Positions 6,832 to 14,349 of a DNA stretch of 31,336 bases are shown one piece after another. The notes under the pieces are model-generated. The model did not search any database, was not told the origin of the DNA, and was given only the letters and a program-made list of their open reading frames with translations. Both the position numbers and the translations under genes were made by a program. Source of the stretch: a virus; IMG/VR virus record IMGVR_UViG_3300023176_003651, positions 1-31,336 of that record; one strand, given 5' to 3'. Every line of letters starts with the position of its first letter. Position 1 is the first letter of the stretch.

Positions 6832-8816
6832 TGATACATCCTCGCTCTCTCGCCACTGCTATTTTTAGCTTTTTTACGTAGTGCAGTTACACTACCATTG
6901 CAACTAGCACCTGCACGTTTTACACGCCCTGGTCTGCTTTTACCCTTTTTTTTACCGTCAGCAAAGTTTTCTTTTACACTTTCTGGAACATCATCACGCC
7001 AAGTTAAATCCTTAGGATCAGCAATAACTGCACGTATCTTATCTGCACCTGCTTTTAAATGTGCAAAGTATCTATGATGCCCGTCAACAATAAGCCATTT
7101 ATCTTCATGCTGCACAATTACAATAGGTTTTATTTTTTTACCTGCCTCTATCGCTTTTACTAGGTTATCCATGTTAGTTTTGCTTACAGGATCATCCATT
7201 TTATCAGCAGGTTCAAAAGGTGTAAGTTTAGATACGTCTACTCTTTTTACTGGTTGTTTTTCATAATATTCGTCGTCAACGTCTGAGCCTTGATATTCAG
7301 GATTAGTCCACATAGTAATTTCTGCGCCTTCGTTTTTCTTACGTCCTGCACAATGAGCCTTTTGACTGAAGCCTTTTGGATTCGAACAGTTGATTGAACG
7401 CTTATACTTTGCACTCCATTTTTCTGTAAGTTTTAAAAAGTCTTCTATTGGCAAATCTCTGCCTGTTTTATTTCTAAAGTTATGCCTTACGTATTGCATA
7501 ATTTTATTAAATTCTTCTCTACTTAATTTTCCTGCTCTAAAATCTCTTGAAGTTGTACGAATCATTGCCTTTGCATTATCTAATGCTCTGGGTAAATTCA
7601 TTTGTTGAGCTCGTGCTATTTCGTCTGGAGTCCTTGTTCTTTTAGATGCTGCTATTAAATCATCTATAGGACCGCCGTGGTCGTTAGCAGGTCTTTGGGT
7701 ATTTGCTCTTTGTTTTTTTAATTTGTCTAACGCTTGTCTAACTGCCTTTAGACCGTATCTTTTAACAAGTTCTCTAACTGTTGTACCAGCTGCATACAGT
7801 GCAGCAATTACAGCAGGATGTTCTACAATAATAGACTCGCTAACAGGCTCTTGCATATGTTGTTTTAAATTTTGTGCGGTTCTTTCGAATTTATGATCTT
7901 TGTGTTTGAAACCTACTCCGCCTGCTGCTTCCCATTTTTGTATATTTACGCCATAATCGTCTATTAGTATATTAGGTGTTCCATCTTGTTGTGTAGCAAA
8001 TGTTTCTTTGTCATGTCTAATAAGCACTTCTTCTGGAGGGAAGAATTGTAAGTGTTTTTCTATCCATTCGCGTTTGTGAGGCTCTGAATTAGGATCCCCC
8101 GGTAATGGACTACTTAATATTGTGTAAGATCCTTTCACGTCTTTGATCAAATTTAAAAGATTTTTTGCATTTGAAGTTAACGGTAAATCTAACCAAAAAT
8201 TTTCAGTTTGTTTGATTTTTTCAAGTGCAGCCGGGATATTTTCTTGTCCTATGTCTCTCCAGTCGTCTTTGCCCATTAATTTACCCCATTCGGTAAAAAA
8301 GTCTGCTAACACTCCATCCATATCTACATAAATCTTTGTAGAATTTGCAACTTCTTGAGCTTCAGTTGATAATATATCTTGTGCAGTTTTCTTTGCACGA
8401 GCACCGTCTGGGTGGTTAGGATTTATACTCACAACTTCGCCATTCATTAATTCTGAAAAGTTTGCTGCTTTTCCTAGCCTATCCAACACTTGATGTAATT
8501 TGTCTTGGGCATCGTAGCCTCCACTTTCATATCCAGGTTTACCTCTAAGCTCAACTCTATTTTTATTTTTAGGTTTTATGTGTAATGTATCAAAATCTTC
8601 GCCACGCTGAAATTGTAATTTAATACCTTCTGTCAATCCTAAATTAAAAAGTACGTTTGTTGACTTACCTTTTACTTTAGAACTTAATGTAGGAGGACGG
8701 CCGTCTTTATCTACAGTATTACCAAACTTTTTTGCTTGTCGTGGGATTTCGTTAACACCAACGTCTGTTGTTGTGTTTACGCCTTTAACAATTCTACCCC
8801 ACTCTAAAAATCTCAT
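6792..8816 (-). CDS. HAD phosphatase - ParB/Srx-like fusion with Cys-rich segments
   Basis: A 674-residue multidomain protein. Residues 160-325 form a HAD hydrolase: DMDGVLADF (D165, D167), ILSS as motif II, and ILIDDYG (D286, D287) as motif IV, similar to 5'(3')-deoxyribonucleotidases. Residues 335-470 are helical and basic. Residues 476-494 hold CSNPKGFSQKAHCAGRKK. Residues 527-600 look like a ParB/sulfiredoxin-type nuclease fold (KPIVIVQ, then VDGHHRYFAH). The last 45 residues hold SCNGSVTALRKK and YHWCANMK. It starts MRFLEW, overlapping the upstream stop by four bases. I know of no characterised protein with this order; the setting suggests a packaged protein. Confidence 0.75.
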   Translation of the reverse strand: MRFLEWGRIVKGVNTTTDVGVNEIPRQAKKFGNTVDKDGRPPTLSSKVKGKSTNVLFNLGLTEGIKLQFQRGEDFDTLHIKPKNKNRVELRGKPGYESGGYDAQDKLHQVLDRLGKAANFSELMNGEVVSINPNHPDGARAKKTAQDILSTEAQEVANSTKIYVDMDGVLADFFTEWGKLMGKDDWRDIGQENIPAALEKIKQTENFWLDLPLTSNAKNLLNLIKDVKGSYTILSSPLPGDPNSEPHKREWIEKHLQFFPPEEVLIRHDKETFATQQDGTPNILIDDYGVNIQKWEAAGGVGFKHKDHKFERTAQNLKQHMQEPVSESIIVEHPAVIAALYAAGTTVRELVKRYGLKAVRQALDKLKKQRANTQRPANDHGGPIDDLIAASKRTRTPDEIARAQQMNLPRALDNAKAMIRTTSRDFRAGKLSREEFNKIMQYVRHNFRNKTGRDLPIEDFLKLTEKWSAKYKRSINCSNPKGFSQKAHCAGRKKNEGAEITMWTNPEYQGSDVDDEYYEKQPVKRVDVSKLTPFEPADKMDDPVSKTNMDNLVKAIEAGKKIKPIVIVQHEDKWLIVDGHHRYFAHLKAGADKIRAVIADPKDLTWRDDVPESVKENFADGKKKGKSRPGRVKRAGASCNGSVTALRKKAKNSSGERARMYHWCANMKSGRKKS

Positions 8817-9103
8817 TTTTTTCTAAACTTATCTCTTAATCTCGGATTTTGATTTTGCATACTTTTTTGTATGTCTTTTTGTACTTGATTTGGATCTATA
8901 CCTGCGGCTCTGCTTAAACTGTCAGCATCAGCTTGTGTTTTGTTAATTTTGTCTTGCATGCCTTGGCCTACAACATTCATACGATCGACCATACCTGCAT
9001 CTGATGTTTTACTTTTTAGCAATGCGGCTTGTTGTTGTTTTCTTAAGGCTGCTTGTCTGCCAGTCAATGTAGGTGCATCTTCTAGTATTTCAAATATTTT
9101 CAT
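8813..9103 (-). CDS. small protein with capsid-targeting-like N-terminus
   Basis: A 96-residue protein starting MKIFEILEDAPTLTG, very like the leader at 6710, with an I-L-E candidate gp21-type cleavage site. After the leader the protein is Gln/Lys/Ala-rich, probably helical, and ends in a basic tail (RLRDKFRKK). Size, charge and leader resemble T4 internal head proteins. It shares ATGA overlaps with both neighbours. No other domain is recognised. Confidence 0.65.
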   Translation of the reverse strand: MKIFEILEDAPTLTGRQAALRKQQQAALLKSKTSDAGMVDRMNVVGQGMQDKINKTQADADSLSRAAGIDPNQVQKDIQKSMQNQNPRLRDKFRKK

Positions 9104-9315
9104 TTCTTACGTCCTCTAAATTGTACAGGACCAGTCATGTAAGGTTTTGAAAACCATAAACGGAACCAGTCAGGATCTCCTGGACGTATATTCATTTCAC
9201 GTTCTTGTTTGCGACGAGCTGCTGCGGTTTCGCTGGGATTTTCGTCTAGCACATATTCTGTGTAGCCTTTGAATTCGTTAATACCTGCAAGTTTACGTAG
9301 CTCATCTAGATCCAT
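9100..9315 (-). CDS. small hypothetical protein with LxKLAGI leader
   Basis: A 71-residue protein starting MDLDELRKLAGINEF. The DELRKLAGI element recalls the LxxLAG motif of the 4332-5048 gene and may be a variant packaging or docking leader. The rest is charged and ends PVQFRGRKK after a Trp/Phe-rich stretch (DPDWFRLWFSKPY). It overlaps the upstream nucleotidyltransferase gene by 14 bases and the downstream gene by four, so it is part of one translated chain. Function unknown. Confidence 0.6.
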   Translation of the reverse strand: MDLDELRKLAGINEFKGYTEYVLDENPSETAAARRKQEREMNIRPGDPDWFRLWFSKPYMTGPVQFRGRKK

Positions 9316-10051
9316 ATTTCTTCACTTTCTTTTCGTCTGAACTATGGCCAAATGTTTTATGTACAAGTTTGTCTAGTTTGCGGTGAAATTCATCTTCTTC
9401 TTCATCACTTGCATCTTCGCCTACAGGTGCTTCTGGATCGCCCAGTGCCTTGTTAAGCAGTTGCGTGGCTGTTTGTGCATTCCCTGGATACATTAGTTCG
9501 GCGGCCTGTAATTTGTCTTCGTCTGACATTTCTGGCCATGCTGCTCGTAGCTCACTAGCACTTTTAATACTCATACCACTAAAGTCAAAATCAATAGTAG
9601 GTCCATATGCTAGATACCCATGTGTATCTGCTGTTTCTAAATCTCCATCTTTATAAGAAATTAAATATCCCATATTACCGTCACTTTTACGAACTTGATC
9701 TGGTAAAGGGTGGCTTGTTTTATCTTTTTCACTGCGTACAAATACAAGTGCTGTCTTTGATGCGTCACCTATAATATCGTTATATGATAAAGCATTAAAA
9801 GGTGATTTGACTTGTATAAATCTATTAGCAGGTACTCCTGCCATTTGTGCAAGTTTTATCTTTACATCAAAGGGAAAAGGTCTTGTAGTAGTATCGTTAG
9901 TAGCTGCAACATACACATTCTCTCTACCAAATGTTTCTACAGCCCAATCATACAAACTTTTGTGTCCTGGATGAAATGGATGAAATCCTCCCGGCATAAC
10001 TGCTACTACTTTCTGTGCAGGCGCCTCCTCAAATAGTTCGCGGAGTCTCAT
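9302..10051 (-). CDS. HxGH-type nucleotidyltransferase with capsid-targeting-like N-terminus
   Basis: A 249-residue protein. After a leader MRLRELFEEAP comes VAVMPGGFHPFHPGHKSLY, the HxGH signature (H27-H30) of the cytidylyl/adenylyl-transferase fold, with SIKSASELR (162-169) standing for the distal (S/T)xxxxR motif. Such enzymes join a nucleotide to a phosphorylated or carboxylated partner (NMN, pantetheine-P, glycerol-P). The substrate cannot be read here. The last 50 residues are acidic then basic and look disordered. Start ATG 10051 overlaps the upstream stop (ATGA). The leader has an L-F-E candidate cleavage site, and T4 Alt, which is injected, begins similarly as I recall it. Confidence 0.8.
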   Translation of the reverse strand: MRLRELFEEAPAQKVVAVMPGGFHPFHPGHKSLYDWAVETFGRENVYVAATNDTTTRPFPFDVKIKLAQMAGVPANRFIQVKSPFNALSYNDIIGDASKTALVFVRSEKDKTSHPLPDQVRKSDGNMGYLISYKDGDLETADTHGYLAYGPTIDFDFSGMSIKSASELRAAWPEMSDEDKLQAAELMYPGNAQTATQLLNKALGDPEAPVGEDASDEEEDEFHRKLDKLVHKTFGHSSDEKKVKKYGSR

Positions 10052-10383
10052 TTGTACTCTCCGTTTTTAATTTGCTCCATTTCCTCTGAGAATAGTTTAT
10101 CTATTAGGGCATCTCTATCAGGTTGTTTAAAAATATCTTCGGACGCTCTTCCTAATTTATATTTTTTACAGTAGCTGTCTATACCCTTTTCAACCATAGG
10201 TAATACTACACTTCTGTCTAAAGACTTTCCTGATGAGTGTAGGTCTGCCATTTTTGCCATTGTAGGATAATATTCTTTCCTGTAAAATTGCGGATCATTT
10301 CTCATATATACTGAAGCATCATCTACAATATCAAAATTTAAATCAGTGTTAACTGGCGTATGAAATTCGGCTATTTTTACCAT
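10048..10383 (-). CDS. conserved hypothetical protein
   Basis: A 111-residue protein beginning MVKIAEFHTPVNTDL. ATG at 10383 is chosen because GGAG lies 9 bases upstream; an in-frame TTG at 10398 sits beside that site. The segment DASVYMRNDPQFYRKEYYP is distinctive, and I recall it in T4-like marine phages without assigned function. It overlaps the upstream gene by seven bases and the nucleotidyltransferase by four. The mixed helical sequence has no catalytic motif that I can name. Confidence 0.7.
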   Translation of the reverse strand: MVKIAEFHTPVNTDLNFDIVDDASVYMRNDPQFYRKEYYPTMAKMADLHSSGKSLDRSVVLPMVEKGIDSYCKKYKLGRASEDIFKQPDRDALIDKLFSEEMEQIKNGEYK

Positions 10384-10934
10384 TTGCGACAACTCCAATA
10401 TCTTGCTTTATGACGTGGCCCTGGATTGTCACAATTGTGTCTTGCACGAAAACTTCTTCGTCTTGCTGGACTAGATTTTTTTATACGCATGTTAGGGTCA
10501 CCAAAGTTTACTTTTACTACGTTACCTTTTGGGTTACGGACATATACTTTAAACTTCTTAACATCGCCTCGCATTGGTTTGCCGAGCTTAACCTTGCGTC
10601 CTTGATACTCTGCTTCATCCAAATCTTCATCTTCGTTATACCACATAACGCCAAATTCTTCGTAAAAATCATCACCGTCATATGTTACTTCTGCAATTTC
10701 TTCACCGCTTTCGCCTATGTAAATATCAAAATCTTCATAACCTTCTGAAAACAAATAGTTTGCAAGTTTATTAGCATATTCATCTGCTTCTGATTCTTCT
10801 AGTTCTCTCGGTAATGGAATTTGCATAACTGTTGTATCTTGCTCAGTTTCAAAGGTTTCATACAAAGGAAAGATACTCTCGTCTAGCTTATTTGTTTCTT
10901 GTTTTTCCATTACTACAGTTACATAGTGTTGCAT
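10377..10934 (-). CDS. acidic protein with RARHxC...YWSC tail module
   Basis: A 185-residue protein. Residues 1-110 are strongly acidic (EESEADEY, YNEDEDLDEAEY). Residues 110-150 form a basic beta-rich segment (GRKVKLGKPMRGDVKKFKVYV). The end reads RRRSFRARHNCDNPG then KARYWSCRKW. This tail, with two Cys, aromatics and many Arg, is a module I recall at the ends of several T4-like marine phage proteins, and it parallels the Cys tails of the 6792-8816 gene. AAGGA precedes ATG 10934, and a late box lies at 10983-10989. Probably virion-associated; function unknown. Confidence 0.7.
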   Translation of the reverse strand: MQHYVTVVMEKQETNKLDESIFPLYETFETEQDTTVMQIPLPRELEESEADEYANKLANYLFSEGYEDFDIYIGESGEEIAEVTYDGDDFYEEFGVMWYNEDEDLDEAEYQGRKVKLGKPMRGDVKKFKVYVRNPKGNVVKVNFGDPNMRIKKSSPARRRSFRARHNCDNPGPRHKARYWSCRKW

Positions 10935-10981
10935 AGCTATTCCTTAATGATTTAAATTTGTATTTTTACAGATCCTTATAA

Positions 10982-11626
10982 CTATTTATCTAAGTTTGGA
11001 CTATAGACAAGTTTGTCAACCCTGCAAGATTTTCCTAACATCAGATTTACCAACCCTAGGATTTTTTCATCTCTTACATAAAAATAAAATCCTTTGACGT
11101 ATCCGTTATTTGATATTTCTTCTAAGCAAGTATTGCCAGCTTTTGCTAATGAAGGATTGTTCCTAATCCACTTACTTAGACTAGGATCTACTTTTGCTGG
11201 CAAAGTAATTTTGTAAGTATATTCTGACGGATGTTGTATTATAATTGTATTTTTTGTTAAAGGTACTCTTGGTTTATATATAGCATAAGCGTTTTTGACT
11301 AACTTGCCTATTTTTTCGAGCCAATCTAAATCATGCGAGTAAAGTTGGATACTGGGATTTTCAACCCTTATTTTGTAATCATCTCTTTTTGTAAATTCTC
11401 TATATAGTATTTTACATTCTTCAAATGTTGAAATATCATATGTTTTTTGTCGGTAAGAGCCTCTTATCAAAGGCTCTCCCTTTTCATACAATAATTGTAG
11501 GCTATCTAATTCGTCTCTAGCAAAATTAAACTTTTTTTCTCTAAAGATATATCCTAAAGAATTATGAAAAACTAATTTATAGGGATATACATCATAGAAT
11601 AACTTTGTAGTCTCAAGGTACTTCAA
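10982..11626 (-). CDS. conserved hypothetical protein downstream of clpA (TTG start)
   Basis: A 214-residue basic, Tyr-rich protein starting LKYLETTKLFYDVYPYKLVFH. The start is TTG at 11626, with GGAAG 6 bases upstream and a 14-base overlap with the clpA stop. A longer reading from 11662 has a hydrophobic N-terminus and would overlap clpA further, so it is less likely. Short motifs such as FHNSLGYIFREKKF and LYSHDLDWLEKI look conserved, and I recall similar unannotated genes in marine phages. No catalytic signature is visible. Its position suggests co-regulation with clpA, def and dnaJ. Confidence 0.65.
   Translation of the reverse strand: MKYLETTKLFYDVYPYKLVFHNSLGYIFREKKFNFARDELDSLQLLYEKGEPLIRGSYRQKTYDISTFEECKILYREFTKRDDYKIRVENPSIQLYSHDLDWLEKIGKLVKNAYAIYKPRVPLTKNTIIIQHPSEYTYKITLPAKVDPSLSKWIRNNPSLAKAGNTCLEEISNNGYVKGFYFYVRDEKILGLVNLMLGKSCRVDKLVYSPNLDK
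10983..10989 (-). promoter_or_regulatory. T4-like late promoter box GATAAATA
   Basis: Minus-strand TTAGATAAATAGTTATAAGG, in the 47-base gap before the gene starting at 10934 and overlapping the upstream stop. It heads the long chain of overlapping genes running down to about 5050. Confidence 0.6.
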
Positions 11627-13853
11627 CAAGTTCTTCCTTTTCGATATCAAGAACAAGTTCATTATCGACTACATTTATATTTAACTTTCCACCGTTTTTC
11701 AATGTACCAAACAGTAGTTCTCTAGAAAGAGGACGTTTAATATCTTTGTCGATTACTCTTTGTAAAGGACGAGCACCCATTTTGCGGTTAAAGCCTTTGT
11801 CAACTAAGTAATCTAATGCTTCATCACTTACTGTAATAGTAACACCTTTTTCTGAAACCATTTGTTTAAGTTCTAAAAGGAATTTACCTACAATTTTAAG
11901 CATAACTTCTTTACCAAGTTTAGCAAAGGTAATAGTGCCATCTAAACGGTTGCGGAATTCGGGTGCAAAAAACTTTTTCAAATCAGTATCTTCATAGTCT
12001 TTGTCTACATCTTCGTCAAATCCTATAGCACTTTTTTCAGCTTCCTGAGCTCCTAAGTTTGTTGTAAGAATTAGAATACAATTACGGGCATCTGCTTCCT
12101 TACCATTCGAACCTGTTACTTTACCATTGTCCATAACTTGCAGTAATATTTGTGAAACGTCTGGATGAGCTTTTTCAATTTCATCTAGCAGTAGTACACA
12201 GTTAGGATTTTCTTGTAGTTTAGTGATAAGCAATCCATTATTTTCTTCGTATCCTACATATCCAGGAGGAGAACCAATTAATTTAGCAACAGCATGTTTT
12301 TCTTGATACTCACTCATATCAAATCTTACTAGTTCCACACCAAGTGCTTTTGAAAGTTGTTTTGCTGTTTCTGTTTTACCTGTACCTGTAGGACCCATAA
12401 ACACAAAACTACCAATAGGTTTGTCTCCGGGTTTTAAGCCTGCTTGTGCGACAAGAATTTTATCTACAATACTTTCAATAGCTTCGTCTTGACCGTAAAC
12501 AACTCCCTTTAGATTCTTTTCAAGATTAGCAAGATTTTCTGTTTCTCTTTCAGCAACTTGTTCTTCAGGTAATTTAATAGCCTTTGCTAATTCAAACTGT
12601 ATTTCTTCTTTGTTAACAATTTTATTTTCTATTTGACCTTTTAGATTAAATCTAGAACATGCTTGATCTATAAGATCGATTGCTTTGTCTGGTAGCTTTT
12701 TATCACTTTGATATTTTACAGACAAATTAACTGCTGCTTCAATCGCTTCGTCAGTAATAATTGTATTATGAAAGTCTTCGTAATATTTTTTAATACCTTG
12801 TAAAATATCTTTTGAAACTTCTTTTGAAGGTTCGTCCACAGTTACACGTTGGAATCGACGCATTAACGCACGATCCTTTTCGAAGTACTTGCGATATTCT
12901 TCCCAAGTAGTTGATGCAACAACTTTAAGATCGCCTTTAGTAAGAGCAGGCTTCAACATATTAGCTAGATCGTTTGCACTATTACCTCCACCAGCACCAG
13001 CACCGTTCATCATATGTGCTTCATCGATAAACATAATTGTTTTACCCTTTTTACGCAAACCAGCAAGAACTAGTTTTAATCGTTCTTCAAAGTCGCCACG
13101 ATACTTGGAACCTGCAAGCATACTGCCTATATCTAAATTATAAACTTCATATTCTTTCAAAAACTCAGGAACATTTTCGTTGACAATATTCCAAGACATC
13201 CCTTCTGCAATAGCAGTTTTACCTACACCAGGGTCGCCTACTAGTAGCACATTGTTTTTACTGCGTCGGCCTAGTGCTAGGGCAATACTGTCTAGTTCTT
13301 CCGACCTACCAATTACAGGGTCAATCTTATTACGTTTCACTTGATCATTTAAGTTTGTGGTAAATGCCCGTAGTGCCTTTTGTGCAGCACCTGACATTTC
13401 CTCCTCTTCAAGGCTTTCTTCAATTTCGTTGTTGAGGTAATCACTAAGTTTTTGTTTATCAACGCCGCCCTTTTCTAAAAAATAGAATGCGTGTGTTTTC
13501 TTTTCTGATAAGATACTAAGTGCTACATCAACAAGATCTATAGTATTTCGTCCTTGGAAAAGAACTTGTGTAAATGCTCTATTAAGAACACGTTCTACGG
13601 ACTGTGTTTTTTTAGGTTTGTGTTTGGTTGTTTCTATTGTAATATCATCAAGGTTATTGCGTAGATAGTGTTCTAAATTTGCTTTAATATATTCTACATC
13701 TGCACCATACCCTTTTAAAATATTAAAAAAGGTGTCAGCACACATCATACTAAACAGTAAATGTTCTAATGTAACATATTCGTGTTTTAGTTTTTTTGCA
13801 TCTTTAATTGCTTTATCAAAAACAAGTTGTAATTCTTGACTAGGCTCTACCAT
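11613..13853 (-). CDS. clpA: ClpA-like AAA+ unfoldase
   Basis: A full-length 746-residue ClpA homologue (bacterial ClpA is about 758). It has a Clp_N double repeat (2-140) and an acidic linker (143-153). AAA1 has Walker A GDPGVGKT (206-213) and Walker B FIDEAH (275-280). AAA2 has GPTGTGKT (487-494), LLLDE (554-558) and a GSPPGYVGY pore-loop region. The C-terminal domain includes GARPLQRVI. A tripeptide IGF (610-612) sits where ClpA carries its ClpP-docking loop, so it could use host ClpP. Both ATPase sites look intact, and no M-domain is present, as in ClpA rather than ClpB. No phage clpP is in the window. It overlaps def by 14 bases. Confidence 0.95.
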   Translation of the reverse strand: MVEPSQELQLVFDKAIKDAKKLKHEYVTLEHLLFSMMCADTFFNILKGYGADVEYIKANLEHYLRNNLDDITIETTKHKPKKTQSVERVLNRAFTQVLFQGRNTIDLVDVALSILSEKKTHAFYFLEKGGVDKQKLSDYLNNEIEESLEEEEMSGAAQKALRAFTTNLNDQVKRNKIDPVIGRSEELDSIALALGRRSKNNVLLVGDPGVGKTAIAEGMSWNIVNENVPEFLKEYEVYNLDIGSMLAGSKYRGDFEERLKLVLAGLRKKGKTIMFIDEAHMMNGAGAGGGNSANDLANMLKPALTKGDLKVVASTTWEEYRKYFEKDRALMRRFQRVTVDEPSKEVSKDILQGIKKYYEDFHNTIITDEAIEAAVNLSVKYQSDKKLPDKAIDLIDQACSRFNLKGQIENKIVNKEEIQFELAKAIKLPEEQVAERETENLANLEKNLKGVVYGQDEAIESIVDKILVAQAGLKPGDKPIGSFVFMGPTGTGKTETAKQLSKALGVELVRFDMSEYQEKHAVAKLIGSPPGYVGYEENNGLLITKLQENPNCVLLLDEIEKAHPDVSQILLQVMDNGKVTGSNGKEADARNCILILTTNLGAQEAEKSAIGFDEDVDKDYEDTDLKKFFAPEFRNRLDGTITFAKLGKEVMLKIVGKFLLELKQMVSEKGVTITVSDEALDYLVDKGFNRKMGARPLQRVIDKDIKRPLSRELLFGTLKNGGKLNINVVDNELVLDIEKEELVEVP

Positions 13854-14349
13854 TTAGTTTTTTCCTCTTTTTTAACTTTTTATACGCCATGTCTAGTTTT
13901 AATCTAGACACTCTATCTGTAAATTTTATTCCGTTTAGATGATCATATTCATGTAAAAAACATCTAGCATCTATACCTACAAACTCTAGTATACACTCTT
14001 TTGCATCTAAGTCAAGAAACTTAGCTACCAATCTTTTTGGTCTTTGTATCTTTAGTTCTAATCCTGGAAAACTAAGACACCCCTCTCCTTTAACTTCTTT
14101 TTCTTCACTTACTTCTAATATCACTGGATTAATTACAGCAAAAGGTTTAGTCACTTGTTTATTGTTTAAAGGACGCATTACAAATATTTGTGCATCAATG
14201 CCTACTTGATTACCACTTAATCCTATGCCATTATTTTCCATCATAATTTTAGCCATGTTGCCGCTTACTTCGACAGCATCTAATTCTTCAAAATTAAATT
14301 CTTTTAAACTTTTGTCAAGCCATTTGTCAGGAGCGGTTATCAATTTCAT
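13840..14349 (-). CDS. def: peptide deformylase
   Basis: Removes the N-terminal formyl group from nascent proteins. The 169-residue protein has all three family motifs: GIGLSGNQ (41-48), GEGCLS (88-93, metal ligand C91) and HEYDH (133-137, metal ligands H133 and H137, catalytic E134). Unlike many phage deformylases, which are C-terminally short, it keeps a basic C-terminal helix. ATG 14349 has AAAGGA 8 bases upstream. It overlaps dnaJ by 23 bases and clpA by 14, so the three are one unit. Confidence 0.96.
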   Translation of the reverse strand: MKLITAPDKWLDKSLKEFNFEELDAVEVSGNMAKIMMENNGIGLSGNQVGIDAQIFVMRPLNNKQVTKPFAVINPVILEVSEEKEVKGEGCLSFPGLELKIQRPKRLVAKFLDLDAKECILEFVGIDARCFLHEYDHLNGIKFTDRVSRLKLDMAYKKLKKRKKLNGRA

